This document shows positions 35,818-46,600 of a stretch of 64,000 bases of DNA, piece after piece. The DNA lies in contig CP081303.1 of NCBI GenBank assembly GCA_019720755.1, positions 3,207,501 through 3,271,500 of the forward strand, read 5' to 3'. The position numbers and the translations under genes were made by a program. Every line of letters begins with the position of its first letter. Position 1 is the stretch's first letter. A model generated the notes under the pieces. That model was not told the DNA's origin. It searched no databases and worked only from the letters and a program-made list of their open reading frames with translations. This DNA comes from Prolixibacteraceae bacterium. GTDB lineage: Bacteria; Bacteroidota; Bacteroidia; Bacteroidales; Prolixibacteraceae.

Positions 35818-37125
35818 ATGAGTGGTATAGTAGCAGTGGTAGGGCGTCCGAATGTAGGTAAATCGACGCTTTTTAACCGTTTTACGGAATCACGTAAAGC
35901 CATCGTCAATGATGTAGCTGGGGTGACCCGTGATCGTAACTATGGAAAAGTAGAGTGGAATGGTAGAGAGTTCTCTATCATAGATACTGGAGGATATGTG
36001 GATGGTTCAGATGATATCTTTGAGGATGAAATTCGTCGTCAAGTGCATCTTGCCATAGAAGAATCGGATGTGATTTTGTTTGTCGTGAATGTTGAAGATG
36101 GGATCACTGAGTTAGACAATGGAGTTGCAGAACTTCTCCGAAAATCTAATAAGGAGTTCGTCCTTGTAGTAAATAAAGTGGACAATAATAAACGCTCATT
36201 AGATGCAACAGAATTTTATTCTCTTGGATTAGGTGAATATTATTGTATCTCTTCGATTAACGGGAGTGGAACAGGTGACTTACTAGATGAAGTGGTAAAT
36301 AAATTACCAGAAGAGATTCCTGTAGAAGATGAAGATCTTCCAAAGCTTGCTTTTGTTGGTCGTCCAAATGTCGGTAAATCATCTACAGTGAATATATTGT
36401 TGGATGAAAACAGAAATATTGTTACTGATATGGCTGGTACAACGAGAGATTCGATTTCAACACGTTTCTCTAAGTTTGGACATGATTTCATCATGGTCGA
36501 TACCGCTGGATTACGTAAGAAAAGAAATGTAAATGAAGATGTTGAGTTTTATTCTACTCTTCGTTCTGTTCGTACCATCGAAAATTCTGATGTCTGTATC
36601 TTAATTATTGATGCAACTCGTGGAGTGGAGGCTCAAGATGTTTCTATTTTCAATTTGATCCAACGAAATAGAAAAGGATTGGTTGTAATGGTAAACAAAT
36701 GGGACCTTATTGAGAATAAAGATACTAATACGATCAATGAATTTAAGGAGCGTATTCATAGACGTTTTGCTCCATTTGTTGATATCCCAATCATCTTTAC
36801 ATCTGCAGTAACAAAACAGCGTATTATTAAAGTTCTAGAAGAAGCAATGATTGTTTATGAGAGAAGAACTACTCGTATTGCAACCTCTAAGATTAATGAT
36901 GTTATGCTACCTGTGATTGAGGCATATCCACCTCCAGCATATAAAGGAAAGTATATTAAAATTAAATATGGTATGCAGTTGCCTACCCATGCACCTACTT
37001 TCGCATTCTACTGTAACCTTCCTCAATATATTAAAGATCCATATAAAAGATATATCGAGAATAAGTTTAGAGAGAACTTCGAATTAACAGGTGTTCCTAT
37101 TCAGATTTTCTTTAGAAAGAAATAA
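35818..37125 (+). CDS. der: GTPase Der (EngA)
   Basis: A double-GTPase required for 50S assembly. The first G domain has GRPNVGKST at 8-16, [11 protein letters not shown] and NKVD. The second has GRPNVGKSS near 180, [10 protein letters not shown] and NKWD. The C-terminal KH-like domain follows ([17 protein letters not shown] through [11 protein letters not shown]). The length of 435 is normal. It ends in a tight terminator, into whose T run the second ISL3 copy has inserted. Confidence 0.97.
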   Translation: MSGIVAVVGRPNVGKSTLFNRFTESRKAIVNDVAGVTRDRNYGKVEWNGREFSIIDTGGYVDGSDDIFEDEIRRQVHLAIEESDVILFVVNVEDGITELDNGVAELLRKSNKEFVLVVNKVDNNKRSLDATEFYSLGLGEYYCISSINGSGTGDLLDEVVNKLPEEIPVEDEDLPKLAFVGRPNVGKSSTVNILLDENRNIVTDMAGTTRDSISTRFSKFGHDFIMVDTAGLRKKRNVNEDVEFYSTLRSVRTIENSDVCILIIDATRGVEAQDVSIFNLIQRNRKGLVVMVNKWDLIENKDTNTINEFKERIHRRFAPFVDIPIIFTSAVTKQRIIKVLEEAMIVYERRTTRIATSKINDVMLPVIEAYPPPAYKGKYIKIKYGMQLPTHAPTFAFYCNLPQYIKDPYKRYIENKFRENFELTGVPIQIFFRKK

Positions 37126-37128
37126 AAA

Positions 37129-37161
37129 AAAGGCTGTAGATTATCTACAGCCTTTCTTATT
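37129..37161 (+). terminator. der terminator, interrupted by an IS
   Basis: A 12-bp stem (AAAGGCTGTAGA and complement) has only a three-base loop. The T-rich tail CTTTCTTATT overlaps the 8-bp target duplication (TTCTTATT, 37154-37161), so the insertion sequence begins directly behind the hairpin. The stem is intact, so termination probably still works. Confidence 0.85.
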
Positions 37162-38462
37162 GGTTCATCCACATTTTGCGTATATATCTTGATGCATTGC
37201 TTTTATTTTTAACATAAAAAAATCTAAGTCACGATAGCCATATGCTTGTCTTTTTAAGGTTTTAATCTTGTTATTTATTCCTTCTAAAGGCCCCGTGGAG
37301 ATATTGCACTTATACCAATTTAGAATTCCTGTTTTGTGTTTGGTCAATAGTTCTACCATTTTCTTAAGCTGAGGGATTTCAGTCTCATTTGCCTCTTCTA
37401 TCCATTGTTTAAGTAATTTTGAAGCGTCTCTAATATTATCTTGATTCCATAATTCCCTCAATTCTTCTTTCAAATAATATGCGTAAAACAAGGTGGTATT
37501 CGTTTCTAATACTTTTTCAAGTCTTGAGTCTTCCCCTTTCTGAAGGTTGAGATTCTCTGGGTTCTTTAACAATAGCCAACGACTTCCTTTTAAACTTTTC
37601 TTGATAACCTTATCCTTCTCTTTGTTGTAAAGATCTCTTCTAATTTTACTTATAGTCTCATTTAGTTTCTTTATTATATGGAAATGGTCAAATACCATAG
37701 TAGCTTTAGGTGCATTGGTCTTTACTGAAAGGATATAGGCAGCTGACATATCAATAGCAACAGATTCTATTTGGACTTTATTGATCTTTATTCGTTTCCA
37801 AAATGGAACCAATGATTCGGAACCTTTACCTTTCCCTACATGCAAAACGACTCCTTTATCTAAGTCATATACACAAGTCATGTATACATGTCCCTTCCTC
37901 ACTGCGAATTCATCGATAGCAATATGTTTCACCCCCTTTAGCCCAGGAGAATGATATTTTGATTTTAAGTGAGACTTAATGATATCTTTTACAATATTCC
38001 AGTTAAGATCTAAAAGTCGACTGATTGATTGAATCGTCATATGAGAAGAGAGAAGTAAAACCATCTTCTCTAAAGATCGAATATAGGACTTCTGCTCTTT
38101 TGCAAACCTTAAATGTTCCTGACGTACGATCTTGCATTTCTTGCAATAAAGGCGTTGAACATCTATGATAATAACGCACTTCTTTTTGCCTATCATTGGC
38201 CCCTTGAAACTACGTTCAACAACTCCACAACAAATAACATGCATTCTTTTACAGCGACTACAACGTAGTTTGTCTTTTTTTGTTTTAACTTTAAGTTGGA
38301 TGGTATCTCCAACATAGGATGTGGATAATAATTGCTGGTCTTGTAATCCTAAACAATGATATATACTACTGGTATTCATAGTCTATAGCGTTTTATATAA
38401 GAAATAACTATAGAATATGTTTACCAGTCTTTTTGTTCATATACGCAATTCATGGAAGAACC
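37162..38462 (-). mobile_element. ISL3-family insertion sequence, copy 2, with 8-bp target duplication
   Basis: 1301 bp, the same element as 1457-2757 in opposite orientation. The ends are the inverted repeats starting GGTTC.TCCA. It is flanked by TTCTTATT at 37154-37161 and 38463-38470, the 8-bp duplication expected for ISL3 elements. The insertion lies between the der terminator and the 3' end of the convergent Sel1-protein gene, whose stop codon overlaps the right-hand duplication. Confidence 0.96.
37165..38379 (-). CDS. ISL3-family transposase (intact zinc finger)
   Basis: A 404-residue transposase, identical in layout to the copy at 1540-2754 but with Cys at 43 so that CSRC (40-43) and CKKC (about 83-86) form a complete zinc-binding pair. 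The catalytic DDE residues lie in AIDEFAVRKGH, VAIDMSAAY and GPLEGINNK. With an intact gene, ends and target duplication it is the likelier of the two copies to be active. Confidence 0.95.
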   Translation of the reverse strand: MNTSSIYHCLGLQDQQLLSTSYVGDTIQLKVKTKKDKLRCSRCKRMHVICCGVVERSFKGPMIGKKKCVIIIDVQRLYCKKCKIVRQEHLRFAKEQKSYIRSLEKMVLLLSSHMTIQSISRLLDLNWNIVKDIIKSHLKSKYHSPGLKGVKHIAIDEFAVRKGHVYMTCVYDLDKGVVLHVGKGKGSESLVPFWKRIKINKVQIESVAIDMSAAYILSVKTNAPKATMVFDHFHIIKKLNETISKIRRDLYNKEKDKVIKKSLKGSRWLLLKNPENLNLQKGEDSRLEKVLETNTTLFYAYYLKEELRELWNQDNIRDASKLLKQWIEEANETEIPQLKKMVELLTKHKTGILNWYKCNISTGPLEGINNKIKTLKRQAYGYRDLDFFMLKIKAMHQDIYAKCG

Positions 38463-38469
38463 TTCTTAT

Positions 38470-39141
38470 TTATAATTCAATCTTATTGTATTTGAGATAC
38501 ACCTTTGCATGTGAATACCCTTCATTAAGGCACTCTTTTATAATTTTAATTCCTGCTTCTCGATCTTTCTCGACACCTCTTCCTTTGAATAGACATACTC
38601 CTCGTCTAAATTTAGCAGGAAGGGTTTCTTGTTTTTCTCCTTGTAGAAACCATTTATATGCTTCATCATAGTTTTTTTCTGTCCCTTCTCCACGATAATA
38701 ACATTTCCCAGTCCAAAATACTCCAATACTATGATTAATATCAGCAGCCATTTTGTAGTACTTGAATGCCAATTCTTTGTTTTTAGGAATGCCACCTCTT
38801 CCTGTTCTGTAGAGCTTTGCTAAGTTACACATTGCATCGCCAACCCCTTGTTCGGAGGCTTTTGTAAAGTATTGACATGCTTTGAGTGTGTCTTTCTCTG
38901 AAATTTTACCTTTCATGTAGATAAGACCTAAAGCATTTAATGCCATACCATTGTTTTGATCAGCAAGTTGGTTGATAACCTCCAATGCTTTCTGTTTGGC
39001 TATCTTATCTTGGGAATGATAGATAGTATATCTAGATCGTTCAACAAGTAGGTATGTTTTTTTATCTTCTAACGTTTCTGAAAATCCATCTGCTTGAACT
39101 ATAAGTAGAAGTAGAAGAGATATAAATGAGAATCGTTTCAT
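38470..39141 (-). CDS. Sel1-repeat (TPR-like) secreted protein
   Basis: A 223-residue protein with a signal peptide (MKRFSFISLLLLLIVQADG) and several Sel1-like helical repeats of about 36 residues: GMALNALGLIYMKGK, GDAMCNLAKLYRTGRGG, SIGVFWTGKCYYRGEG and PAKFRRGVCLFKGRGV. Such repeats mediate protein contacts, and no enzymatic domain is present. The stop codon overlaps the target duplication of the neighbouring IS, so the insertion just missed the coding region; the original downstream sequence is now on the far side of the element. Confidence 0.85.
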   Translation of the reverse strand: MKRFSFISLLLLLIVQADGFSETLEDKKTYLLVERSRYTIYHSQDKIAKQKALEVINQLADQNNGMALNALGLIYMKGKISEKDTLKACQYFTKASEQGVGDAMCNLAKLYRTGRGGIPKNKELAFKYYKMAADINHSIGVFWTGKCYYRGEGTEKNYDEAYKWFLQGEKQETLPAKFRRGVCLFKGRGVEKDREAGIKIIKECLNEGYSHAKVYLKYNKIEL

Positions 39142-39363
39142 AACGATATTTCGGTTTTTAGTTCTTTGAAATCATTTTGCAATGATATAAAAATATCTTG
39201 TTGAAGTATGTAATTATTATAACAAATTATTTATGTTAATCTTAAATAACAATTACTTAACTCATTTTTACAACTTTTTGAAAGATATGGGGCGTGTGAT
39301 ATCATACTTTTCAATTCTGAAAAACTCTCCTTTTTTTGTAATTTAGCGACAAAACATAGAAGG

Positions 39364-40182
39364 ATGCTTTACTTTCCCAATGCTAAGATTAATATAGGGT
39401 TGCACATCACCTCGAAAAGAGAAGATGGGTTTCATAACTTGTCCACTCTGTTCTATCCCACAAAACTTTCTGATGGCTTAGAAATTGTAAGAAGTGAAAG
39501 AGATGAGAGTCATTTAAGTTTGTCTGGTTTAAAGATCGATGGATCTGCAAAGGATAACTTGGTTTATAAGGCTTACGAAATGATTCATGCTAAATATAAT
39601 ATTCCTGTGGTAGATTTGCATCTACATAAAAAGATTCCTTTTGGTGCAGGTTTAGGTGGAGGATCTTCCGATGCCTCTTTTGTTTTAAAAGGATTGAATA
39701 AGATGTTTGACCTCCATATATCCAATGAGATGCTTATGGATATGGCGGCTGAATTGGGGAGTGATTGTCCTTTCTTCATCATAAATGAGCCATGTTTTGC
39801 TACTGGACGAGGAGATGTGTTAACCCCTAGTTTATTATCTCTTAAGGGTTATCGTTTGGTCTTAGTTCATCCAAATATAATGGTCTCGACTCCTGATGCA
39901 TTTCGTTATGTCGTGCCACAAGTGCCAGACATTCCATTAGAAGAGTCATTGTCTATGCCTATAACAAGATGGAAAGACCATGTAGTAAACCATTTTGAGA
40001 AAAGTGTGTTTTGTCAATATCCTAAGATAAAAGAGTTAAAGGATAAGTTATACCAACTTGGAGCAACTTATGCATCGATGAGTGGAAGTGGTTCTACCGT
40101 TTTTGCCTTATTTGAAGAATATGTACCATGGTCAAAAGAGATGTTGAGTCCTAGCTATTTTGTTTGGGACGAAGTATTATAG
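39364..40182 (+). CDS. ispE: 4-diphosphocytidyl-2-C-methyl-D-erythritol kinase
   Basis: A GHMP-family kinase in the MEP route to isoprenoids. It has the N-terminal KINIGLHI motif with the catalytic-region Lys8, the ATP-binding PFGAGLGGGSSDASF segment at about 90-105, DCPFF with the catalytic Asp, and the late glycine motif SMSGSGSTVFALF. The length of 272 is normal. It is followed 28 bp later by mfd in the same direction. Confidence 0.95.
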   Translation: MLYFPNAKINIGLHITSKREDGFHNLSTLFYPTKLSDGLEIVRSERDESHLSLSGLKIDGSAKDNLVYKAYEMIHAKYNIPVVDLHLHKKIPFGAGLGGGSSDASFVLKGLNKMFDLHISNEMLMDMAAELGSDCPFFIINEPCFATGRGDVLTPSLLSLKGYRLVLVHPNIMVSTPDAFRYVVPQVPDIPLEESLSMPITRWKDHVVNHFEKSVFCQYPKIKELKDKLYQLGATYASMSGSGSTVFALFEEYVPWSKEMLSPSYFVWDEVL

Positions 40183-40210
40183 TTTAATGTTTTAATAAAA
40201 TATTGTATTC

Positions 40211-43200
40211 TTGGAGATAAAAGAGATAACTAAAAGTCTTTATACTCACCCGAAGATAGAGCTTTTAAGAGATAAGATAGAAGAGAATCGTCAGACCCAG
40301 GTTCGATGTGTCGGTTTAAAAGGGTCTGCGGCGCCAATTTATTTATGGTCTGCATTAAAGAAGTATGAAGGGGTTGTTCTAATTGTTGCAAATGACCAAG
40401 AGTCTGCTGCCTACTTTTATGATGATATCATGCGCTTTTATTCTCCAGATAGTTTGTATTTTTTCCCTTCTGCCCATCGACGTCATCTTGATTTTGAACG
40501 AACTGAAAGTGAAAGTCTTATTCAACGTACGGATGTTTTAAATGCTATTGGTGATGGAGGTTCGTGTTGTATTGTAACATATCCAGAGGCTTTAGCAGAG
40601 AAAGTTGTGGAAGAGAAGACATTGGCTTCTATCACTCTATCGATTCATGTTGGAGACAAATTGGATAATGCATTTGTAGTAGAAACCTTGGAATCTTATG
40701 GTTTTGAAAGAGTAGACTTTGTGTATGAACCAGGTCAGTATTCTGTAAGGGGATCCATTGTAGATATTTTCTCTTATTCCAATGAAGATCCTTATCGAAT
40801 CGATTTTTTTGGTGACGAAGTCGAGTCAATTCGAATCTTTGATATCGAAACACAAATATCGAAAACCCAAATAAAGAGTATTTCTATTGTTCCTAATATT
40901 CAACATACTACAAAAGAGGTTCGCAAGTGCTCTTTATTCGAATTTATTGGTGCTAGATGTTTGCTTGCAATTCAAGATATTGCTTATGTATCCGAGAAGA
41001 TTACTCATTTCTATGATCACTCAAATAGTTATTTAAATAGAATAGAGTCTGAGGTAATAATTGATGATATATTGATTCATGGTTCTCATTATGAAGATAT
41101 ACTTGACTCTTTTCCGATTATAGAATATGGAACAAAGCATTTCTTGAAGAATCCAACAGAAGTGGTCTTTAAGATGTCGAACCAACCTTTATTGCATAAA
41201 AACTTTGACCTTTTAGCAGAAAATCTCCATCATCATAAATTAGAAGGATATCATAATTTAATCCTCTCCTCCAACGAAAAACAGTTGAAGCGTATCAGGG
41301 CTATTTTCCATGATAAAGGTTATAGTGAAGATTTTGAAGATGTGGTAGGTGCTTTGAGTGAAGGTTTTGTGGATCATGATCTGAAATTATGTGTCTATAC
41401 AGACCACCAAATATTTGAGCGTTATCATCGATTTAAGTTAAAATCAAAAAAGTCTTCCAAGTTAGCTATTACATTAAAGGAACTACAAAAACTAAGTCCT
41501 GGCGACTATGTGGTTCATATAGATCATGGTATTGGTCAATTTGCTGGTCTTGTTCGTACAGAAGAGAATGGGAAAGTACAAGAGTCTCTTAGACTTGTGT
41601 TTAAGGGTAATGACTCTCTTTTAGTTAGTATCCATGCTTTACATCGAATCTCAAAATATAAAGATAAAGAGGGAACCGAACCTAGATTAAATAAATTAGG
41701 TACTTCTGCATGGCAGAAGATGAAGAATAAAACCAAATCGAAAGTTAAGGATATTGCCAAAGATCTAATTGCTCTATATGCAGAGAGGAAGAAAGAACAA
41801 GGTTTTTCTTTTAGCGAAGACAACTATTTACAACAGGAGTTAGAAGCTTCATTTATTTATGAAGATACTCCCGACCAAAATAAAGCCACTCTTGTCGTTA
41901 AAGAGGATATGGAGAAACAGATTCCTATGGATCGTTTAGTCTGTGGAGATGTAGGATTCGGTAAAACAGAAGTAGCGATAAGAGCTGCCTTTAAGGCTGT
42001 TTGTGATAGCAAACAGGTTGCTGTATTAGTTCCTACTACCATCCTTGCTTTTCAACATTATAAGACTTTTCAACAACGATTAAAAGAGCTTCCATGTAAT
42101 GTGGAGTATATCTCTCGTATGCGAAAACCTAAAGAGGTGAAGCATGTGTTGAAAGAGATGAAAGAGGGTAAAGTCGATATCGTTATTGGTACCCATAAAT
42201 TAGTTGGAAAAGATATTGAATTTAAAGATCTTGGTCTTCTGATTATTGACGAAGAGCAAAAGTTTGGTGTTGCCGTAAAAGAAAAATTAAAGAAGCTTAA
42301 GGTGAATGTGGATACACTAACCTTAACAGCGACTCCAATACCTAGAACGCTACAATTCTCTTTGATGGGTGCTCGAGATCTTTCTGTGATCAACACGCCT
42401 CCGCCAAATCGTTATCCCATTCAGACTGAGGTTCATGGATTTAATGAAGAAATTATCAAAGAGTCCATAGAATATGAGTTGGAACGTGGAGGACAGGTTT
42501 TCTTTATCAATAATAGGGTGCAGAATATTCTCGAAGTGGAAGCAATGATCCAACGAGTATGTCCAGGAGTAAAGACTTTGGTTGGTCATGGTCAAATGGA
42601 TGGGGCCACTTTAGAAAAAGTCATGTTGTCTTTTATTGCAGGAGACTATGATGTGCTTATTGCCACCACCATCATTGAGTCGGGGTTAGATATTCCTAAT
42701 GCCAATACCATCATTATCAATCATGCCCATCAATTTGGTTTGAGTGAACTACACCAACTTCGTGGTAGAGTTGGCCGTTCAAATAAGAAAGCATTTTGTT
42801 ATCTTTTAGCTCCCCCATTGTCTTCATTACCAAGTGAATCAAGACGTAGATTGGAGGCTATTGAAGAGTTCTCTGAACTAGGTAGTGGATTCAATATCGC
42901 GATGCAAGATTTAGATATTAGAGGAGCAGGAAATATGCTTGGAGGAGAACAGAGTGGTTTTATTGCTGATATTGGATTCGAAACTTACCAGCGAATACTA
43001 AATGAAGCAATCCAGGAGTTAAAGACCCAAGAGTTCAAAGAGATATTTGAGGATGAAAAAGAGAATGATCAAGCTGCTCGTAAAGCATTCATGAATGTAT
43101 CTTATGTTCAGGATTGTCAGATCGAAACGGACATGGAACTTCTTTTCCCGAGTGACTATGTTGAGAACACTGCAGAGAGAATGATTCTCTATAATGAATT

Positions 43201-43564
43201 GGATAACTTAGAAGATGGTGAAGCCCTGACTGAATTTATAAAAAATACAGAAGATCGATTTGGAAAGATGCCTCAAGAAGCGATTGAGTTAACTAAAATT
43301 GTTCAGATGCGTTGGATCGCTGAGCGTACAGGTATTGAGAAGATACGTTTAAAGAAGAAAAGAATGATCATTGACTTTGTGTCAGATCCACAATCTTCAT
43401 TTTACAGTTCAGAACAATTCTCACATGTGTTAAGTTGGTTACAGCATAATCCAGGTAAAGCGGGGATGAAGCAAGAGAAGGATTGTATTCGATTGACTTT
43501 TATAAAGATATTTGATGTTAATGATGCACTAGAAGCATTGAATTTATTGTCTGGTAATTCATGA
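40211..43564 (+). CDS. mfd: Transcription-repair coupling factor
   Basis: A DNA translocase that removes RNA polymerase stalled at lesions and recruits UvrA. 1117 residues in family order: a UvrB-like N-terminal part (GSAAPIYLWSALKKYEG, RTDVLNAIGDGG), the RNA-polymerase-interaction domain (LSPGDYVVHIDHGIGQFAG), the helicase with Walker A GDVGFGKTEVAIRAAFKA near 578, DEEQKFG near 680, TATPIPRTLQFS, and a C-terminal UvrA-binding-like TRCF domain. The only usable start is TTG at 40211: there is an in-frame stop at 40196 and no ATG between. A TTG start may hold expression low. Confidence 0.95.
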   Translation: MEIKEITKSLYTHPKIELLRDKIEENRQTQVRCVGLKGSAAPIYLWSALKKYEGVVLIVANDQESAAYFYDDIMRFYSPDSLYFFPSAHRRHLDFERTESESLIQRTDVLNAIGDGGSCCIVTYPEALAEKVVEEKTLASITLSIHVGDKLDNAFVVETLESYGFERVDFVYEPGQYSVRGSIVDIFSYSNEDPYRIDFFGDEVESIRIFDIETQISKTQIKSISIVPNIQHTTKEVRKCSLFEFIGARCLLAIQDIAYVSEKITHFYDHSNSYLNRIESEVIIDDILIHGSHYEDILDSFPIIEYGTKHFLKNPTEVVFKMSNQPLLHKNFDLLAENLHHHKLEGYHNLILSSNEKQLKRIRAIFHDKGYSEDFEDVVGALSEGFVDHDLKLCVYTDHQIFERYHRFKLKSKKSSKLAITLKELQKLSPGDYVVHIDHGIGQFAGLVRTEENGKVQESLRLVFKGNDSLLVSIHALHRISKYKDKEGTEPRLNKLGTSAWQKMKNKTKSKVKDIAKDLIALYAERKKEQGFSFSEDNYLQQELEASFIYEDTPDQNKATLVVKEDMEKQIPMDRLVCGDVGFGKTEVAIRAAFKAVCDSKQVAVLVPTTILAFQHYKTFQQRLKELPCNVEYISRMRKPKEVKHVLKEMKEGKVDIVIGTHKLVGKDIEFKDLGLLIIDEEQKFGVAVKEKLKKLKVNVDTLTLTATPIPRTLQFSLMGARDLSVINTPPPNRYPIQTEVHGFNEEIIKESIEYELERGGQVFFINNRVQNILEVEAMIQRVCPGVKTLVGHGQMDGATLEKVMLSFIAGDYDVLIATTIIESGLDIPNANTIIINHAHQFGLSELHQLRGRVGRSNKKAFCYLLAPPLSSLPSESRRRLEAIEEFSELGSGFNIAMQDLDIRGAGNMLGGEQSGFIADIGFETYQRILNEAIQELKTQEFKEIFEDEKENDQAARKAFMNVSYVQDCQIETDMELLFPSDYVENTAERMILYNELDNLEDGEALTEFIKNTEDRFGKMPQEAIELTKIVQMRWIAERTGIEKIRLKKKRMIIDFVSDPQSSFYSSEQFSHVLSWLQHNPGKAGMKQEKDCIRLTFIKIFDVNDALEALNLLSGNS

Positions 43565-43609
43565 ACTTAATACCGTAAATAAGAGACGGATTAAAATAAT
43601 AATAAAATG

Positions 43610-43660
43610 GAGTCACTACCGTATATCTTTTAAGATAGAAAGTAGTGACTCTTTTATTTT
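43610..43660. terminator. Terminator between mfd and the convergent protease gene
   Basis: A 10-bp stem GAGTCACTAC/GTAGTGACTC with a 22-base loop, followed by TTTTATTTT on the plus strand and A-rich sequence on the other side. It can act in both directions. Confidence 0.75.
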
Positions 43661-46600
43661 ATTGAATAATAATTCTATGTTTTGTAATGGTATTGCCTGA
43701 TTTTATCTTAACAAAATATACACCAGGAGTAAGATCCCGTACCGAAACTTGTCTTAACCCTTTTGATAGTCTCACTTGTTTCATTGTAATGCCCTCTATA
43801 TTACAGATAGTAATTGTCGAAGATCCTTTTAAATGAACCGTAAATGATTCTTTTGTTGGATTAGGATAAATAACGTCCTTTTCTGAATTGTTTTGATCTA
43901 TGTTCGTTGAGATTTTATCATTATCAATGACAACCGTGTAGTCTACAACCATCCCTTGGTATGTAATAGGATCGCATGCTTTTTTGTCTTTATTGCCATA
44001 ATAGAGCATACATCTCATATGAGTTTGTGGTACTGCATCTGTTGGAATATTAATAGCACCACCATATGCAGAGGTTGTTCCTTGCATATAACAAGCTAGC
44101 TCTTCATCGGTAAATTTATTATCACCATTCCAGTCAATCCAAACTTTGACATAGGTACCTTCCCATTTTGGAGTAATATCTACGTAAACAATATTGGTTT
44201 CGTTGCGATTGAAATAGAAATCATTACTTGACATAATATATCCCTCTCTGTTGACATCAAAAGTTTGATTGTTAACTGAAACATTGATGATCTTTAGCCC
44301 TAAATATTTTGGCTCTACTTTCGGAATACAATAGTCATTGACTACTTTTTTAGTGACAGTAACCATATCATTTTTGGATACAGTGGAATTTTGATCCCCT
44401 GAGATGATGTCTGCTGTGACATTAAAAACCCCTTTGTGATTATATGTGACACGAGGTGGGGTGGTTCCGCTATAAGTGTATGGACTACCACCTTCGAAGG
44501 TCCAATTACATGAATTCACTACTTGGTTACTATTCAGTGAGAACTGTACCGAATTTCCCTCTTCAATATGGTAATTGTCAGCTACGATATCGACCTCTAG
44601 AGGTAATGTTGTTTCTCCTTCTCCAGCGTAAATTGGCGCGTTTGGCTTTTCATTATAACCATATGCCACAAGGTGGAAGCGTTCCCCATAGCCTTCCATC
44701 TTTCCTTTCAACCATCCGTAGTGTAATTGATCTTTAAGATAGAATTTAATCCCGATATACCCTTCGGTATTCCCCCATTTTGTATAGGAAGCATGGTATA
44801 TATCTAATTGATCAGGATATTCACCTGGCTTTTGCCAATTTCTATCTTCAGAGACCACTTCACCCCTGTTTAGTCTTTGAATATTTCTTGAATCTTGTTC
44901 CGTAATACAAGCCTTATTGTAAGTCTCAAGCTTGATATGACTTTGCTTATACATCCAGTTTCCATAAGCAGGACCCTCTTCAAATAGATTAAACCATTTC
45001 CACTTATTACTACTATCAACGAGTATATCTGTTAATTCTCCAGTAATAATTCTATAAGGATCTATAAAATTCATGTGATAGACAATCTCTTCAGTATAGC
45101 TCTCCTCTCCTACGAAGGTGTTGGATTTTAGTTGAATGGTTATATCCCTATTGTCTTTCTTTTCATGTTTAATAGCTGTACCCATCCACTGAATCCATAT
45201 ATTTCCATCTATCACTTCAATTTTAGAAGTTAGGCCTGTTGGCACATCAGATATTTCGTAATCAGTAGTTGGTTGAAGTACTCTGTCTGAACCGATATCA
45301 TATTTCGACAAGAATGTAATAGATGCTTTTGTAGAGACTGTTCCATTGTTCAAATCGCGATCCTCTTCAAAAGTATTCGTATCTTGACTATAGACTGGAA
45401 GCTGTGAATCTATTTGTCCTGCACGGATTCCTTTTGTTGGATCTGTATTAAGAGCATACTCTATTAATTCTGCTTGTGTACCAGCATTATTGATTGATAC
45501 TTTCATCCAACCATAGAGGTTTTCGTTCATCTCGTTAGTCACAAAAAAACCTAAAAATGCTGTTTTCCCTTCCCAACTTCTATATTGTGATGTTATAAAA
45601 TTATGCTCATTTGGATAATTCCCTCCTTCATTCCATGTTTCACTCACTTCATTAATCAACACACCTAGATTGAGTGGGGTAATATTTTCACTCTGTGATT
45701 CACAAAGAATATTTTTCTTATACGTCTCTAATCTAAGTTTTCCTTTTTCATACCAAAGACCATAGCTATTAGAGGTATTCTTAAGTGTAAAATACTCCCA
45801 AGGGTTATTTTCGTCAACCGAAATAGATAATTTATTGTGAATCATTCTGTATGGATCTCTAAATACTATAGGGATTCCAAAACCGCATTTCTCGGTGGTA
45901 TTCGAAATAAGCGCTTCTCTTTTAATTTCGACCTCTATGGTAATATTATCTTCAGAGGAGTGTTTGATTGCCTTGCCTGAGAGAGAGATTTCGAAATGAT
46001 TTTCATCAATCTTCTTTGTTTCGGGAACCAATCCTTGTGGAAGATTTTTAAACGTAATATTTGAACTATTCCATGGATCGGAAGTAAACTCATCTCCAAT
46101 AATTTTGGCTGTAATAGTGGTTGAGAATGAACCTGTGTTTGTACTACTTTCATTAAAATTTTGCCCTTCCAAATCTACCAATGCATGTTTGGGATATAAT
46201 ACATTTTGGATATTTTCTTTACTCCATAAATTATTACGATGAGAAACTTTAGAGTGAAGTGCATGGTGCATTCTCTCTACTTGTCCTTTTGTAAATGCAA
46301 TGGGACATTTTGCATAATCCATATAATTTTGAATCATATCTAACGATCCGCAGCTGTGATGGTCTAATTCACAACCTCCATAATAACCTGTACAGTTTGG
46401 AGTATCAGCAACTTCGTCGTCTTCATTACATGCAGACGTTTCGCCACAACTAAGCCAAGGACTCCATGTATGGTATAGGTTTAGAAAGTGTCCAATTTCA
46501 TGAGTTAAGATGCGATGATATCCTTCTGTGGTTGCTCCAAAAGCCCATGAAGAGATAATAATACCATCAAGATCTGCATATTGCTCGTTGTCTGTCTGGT

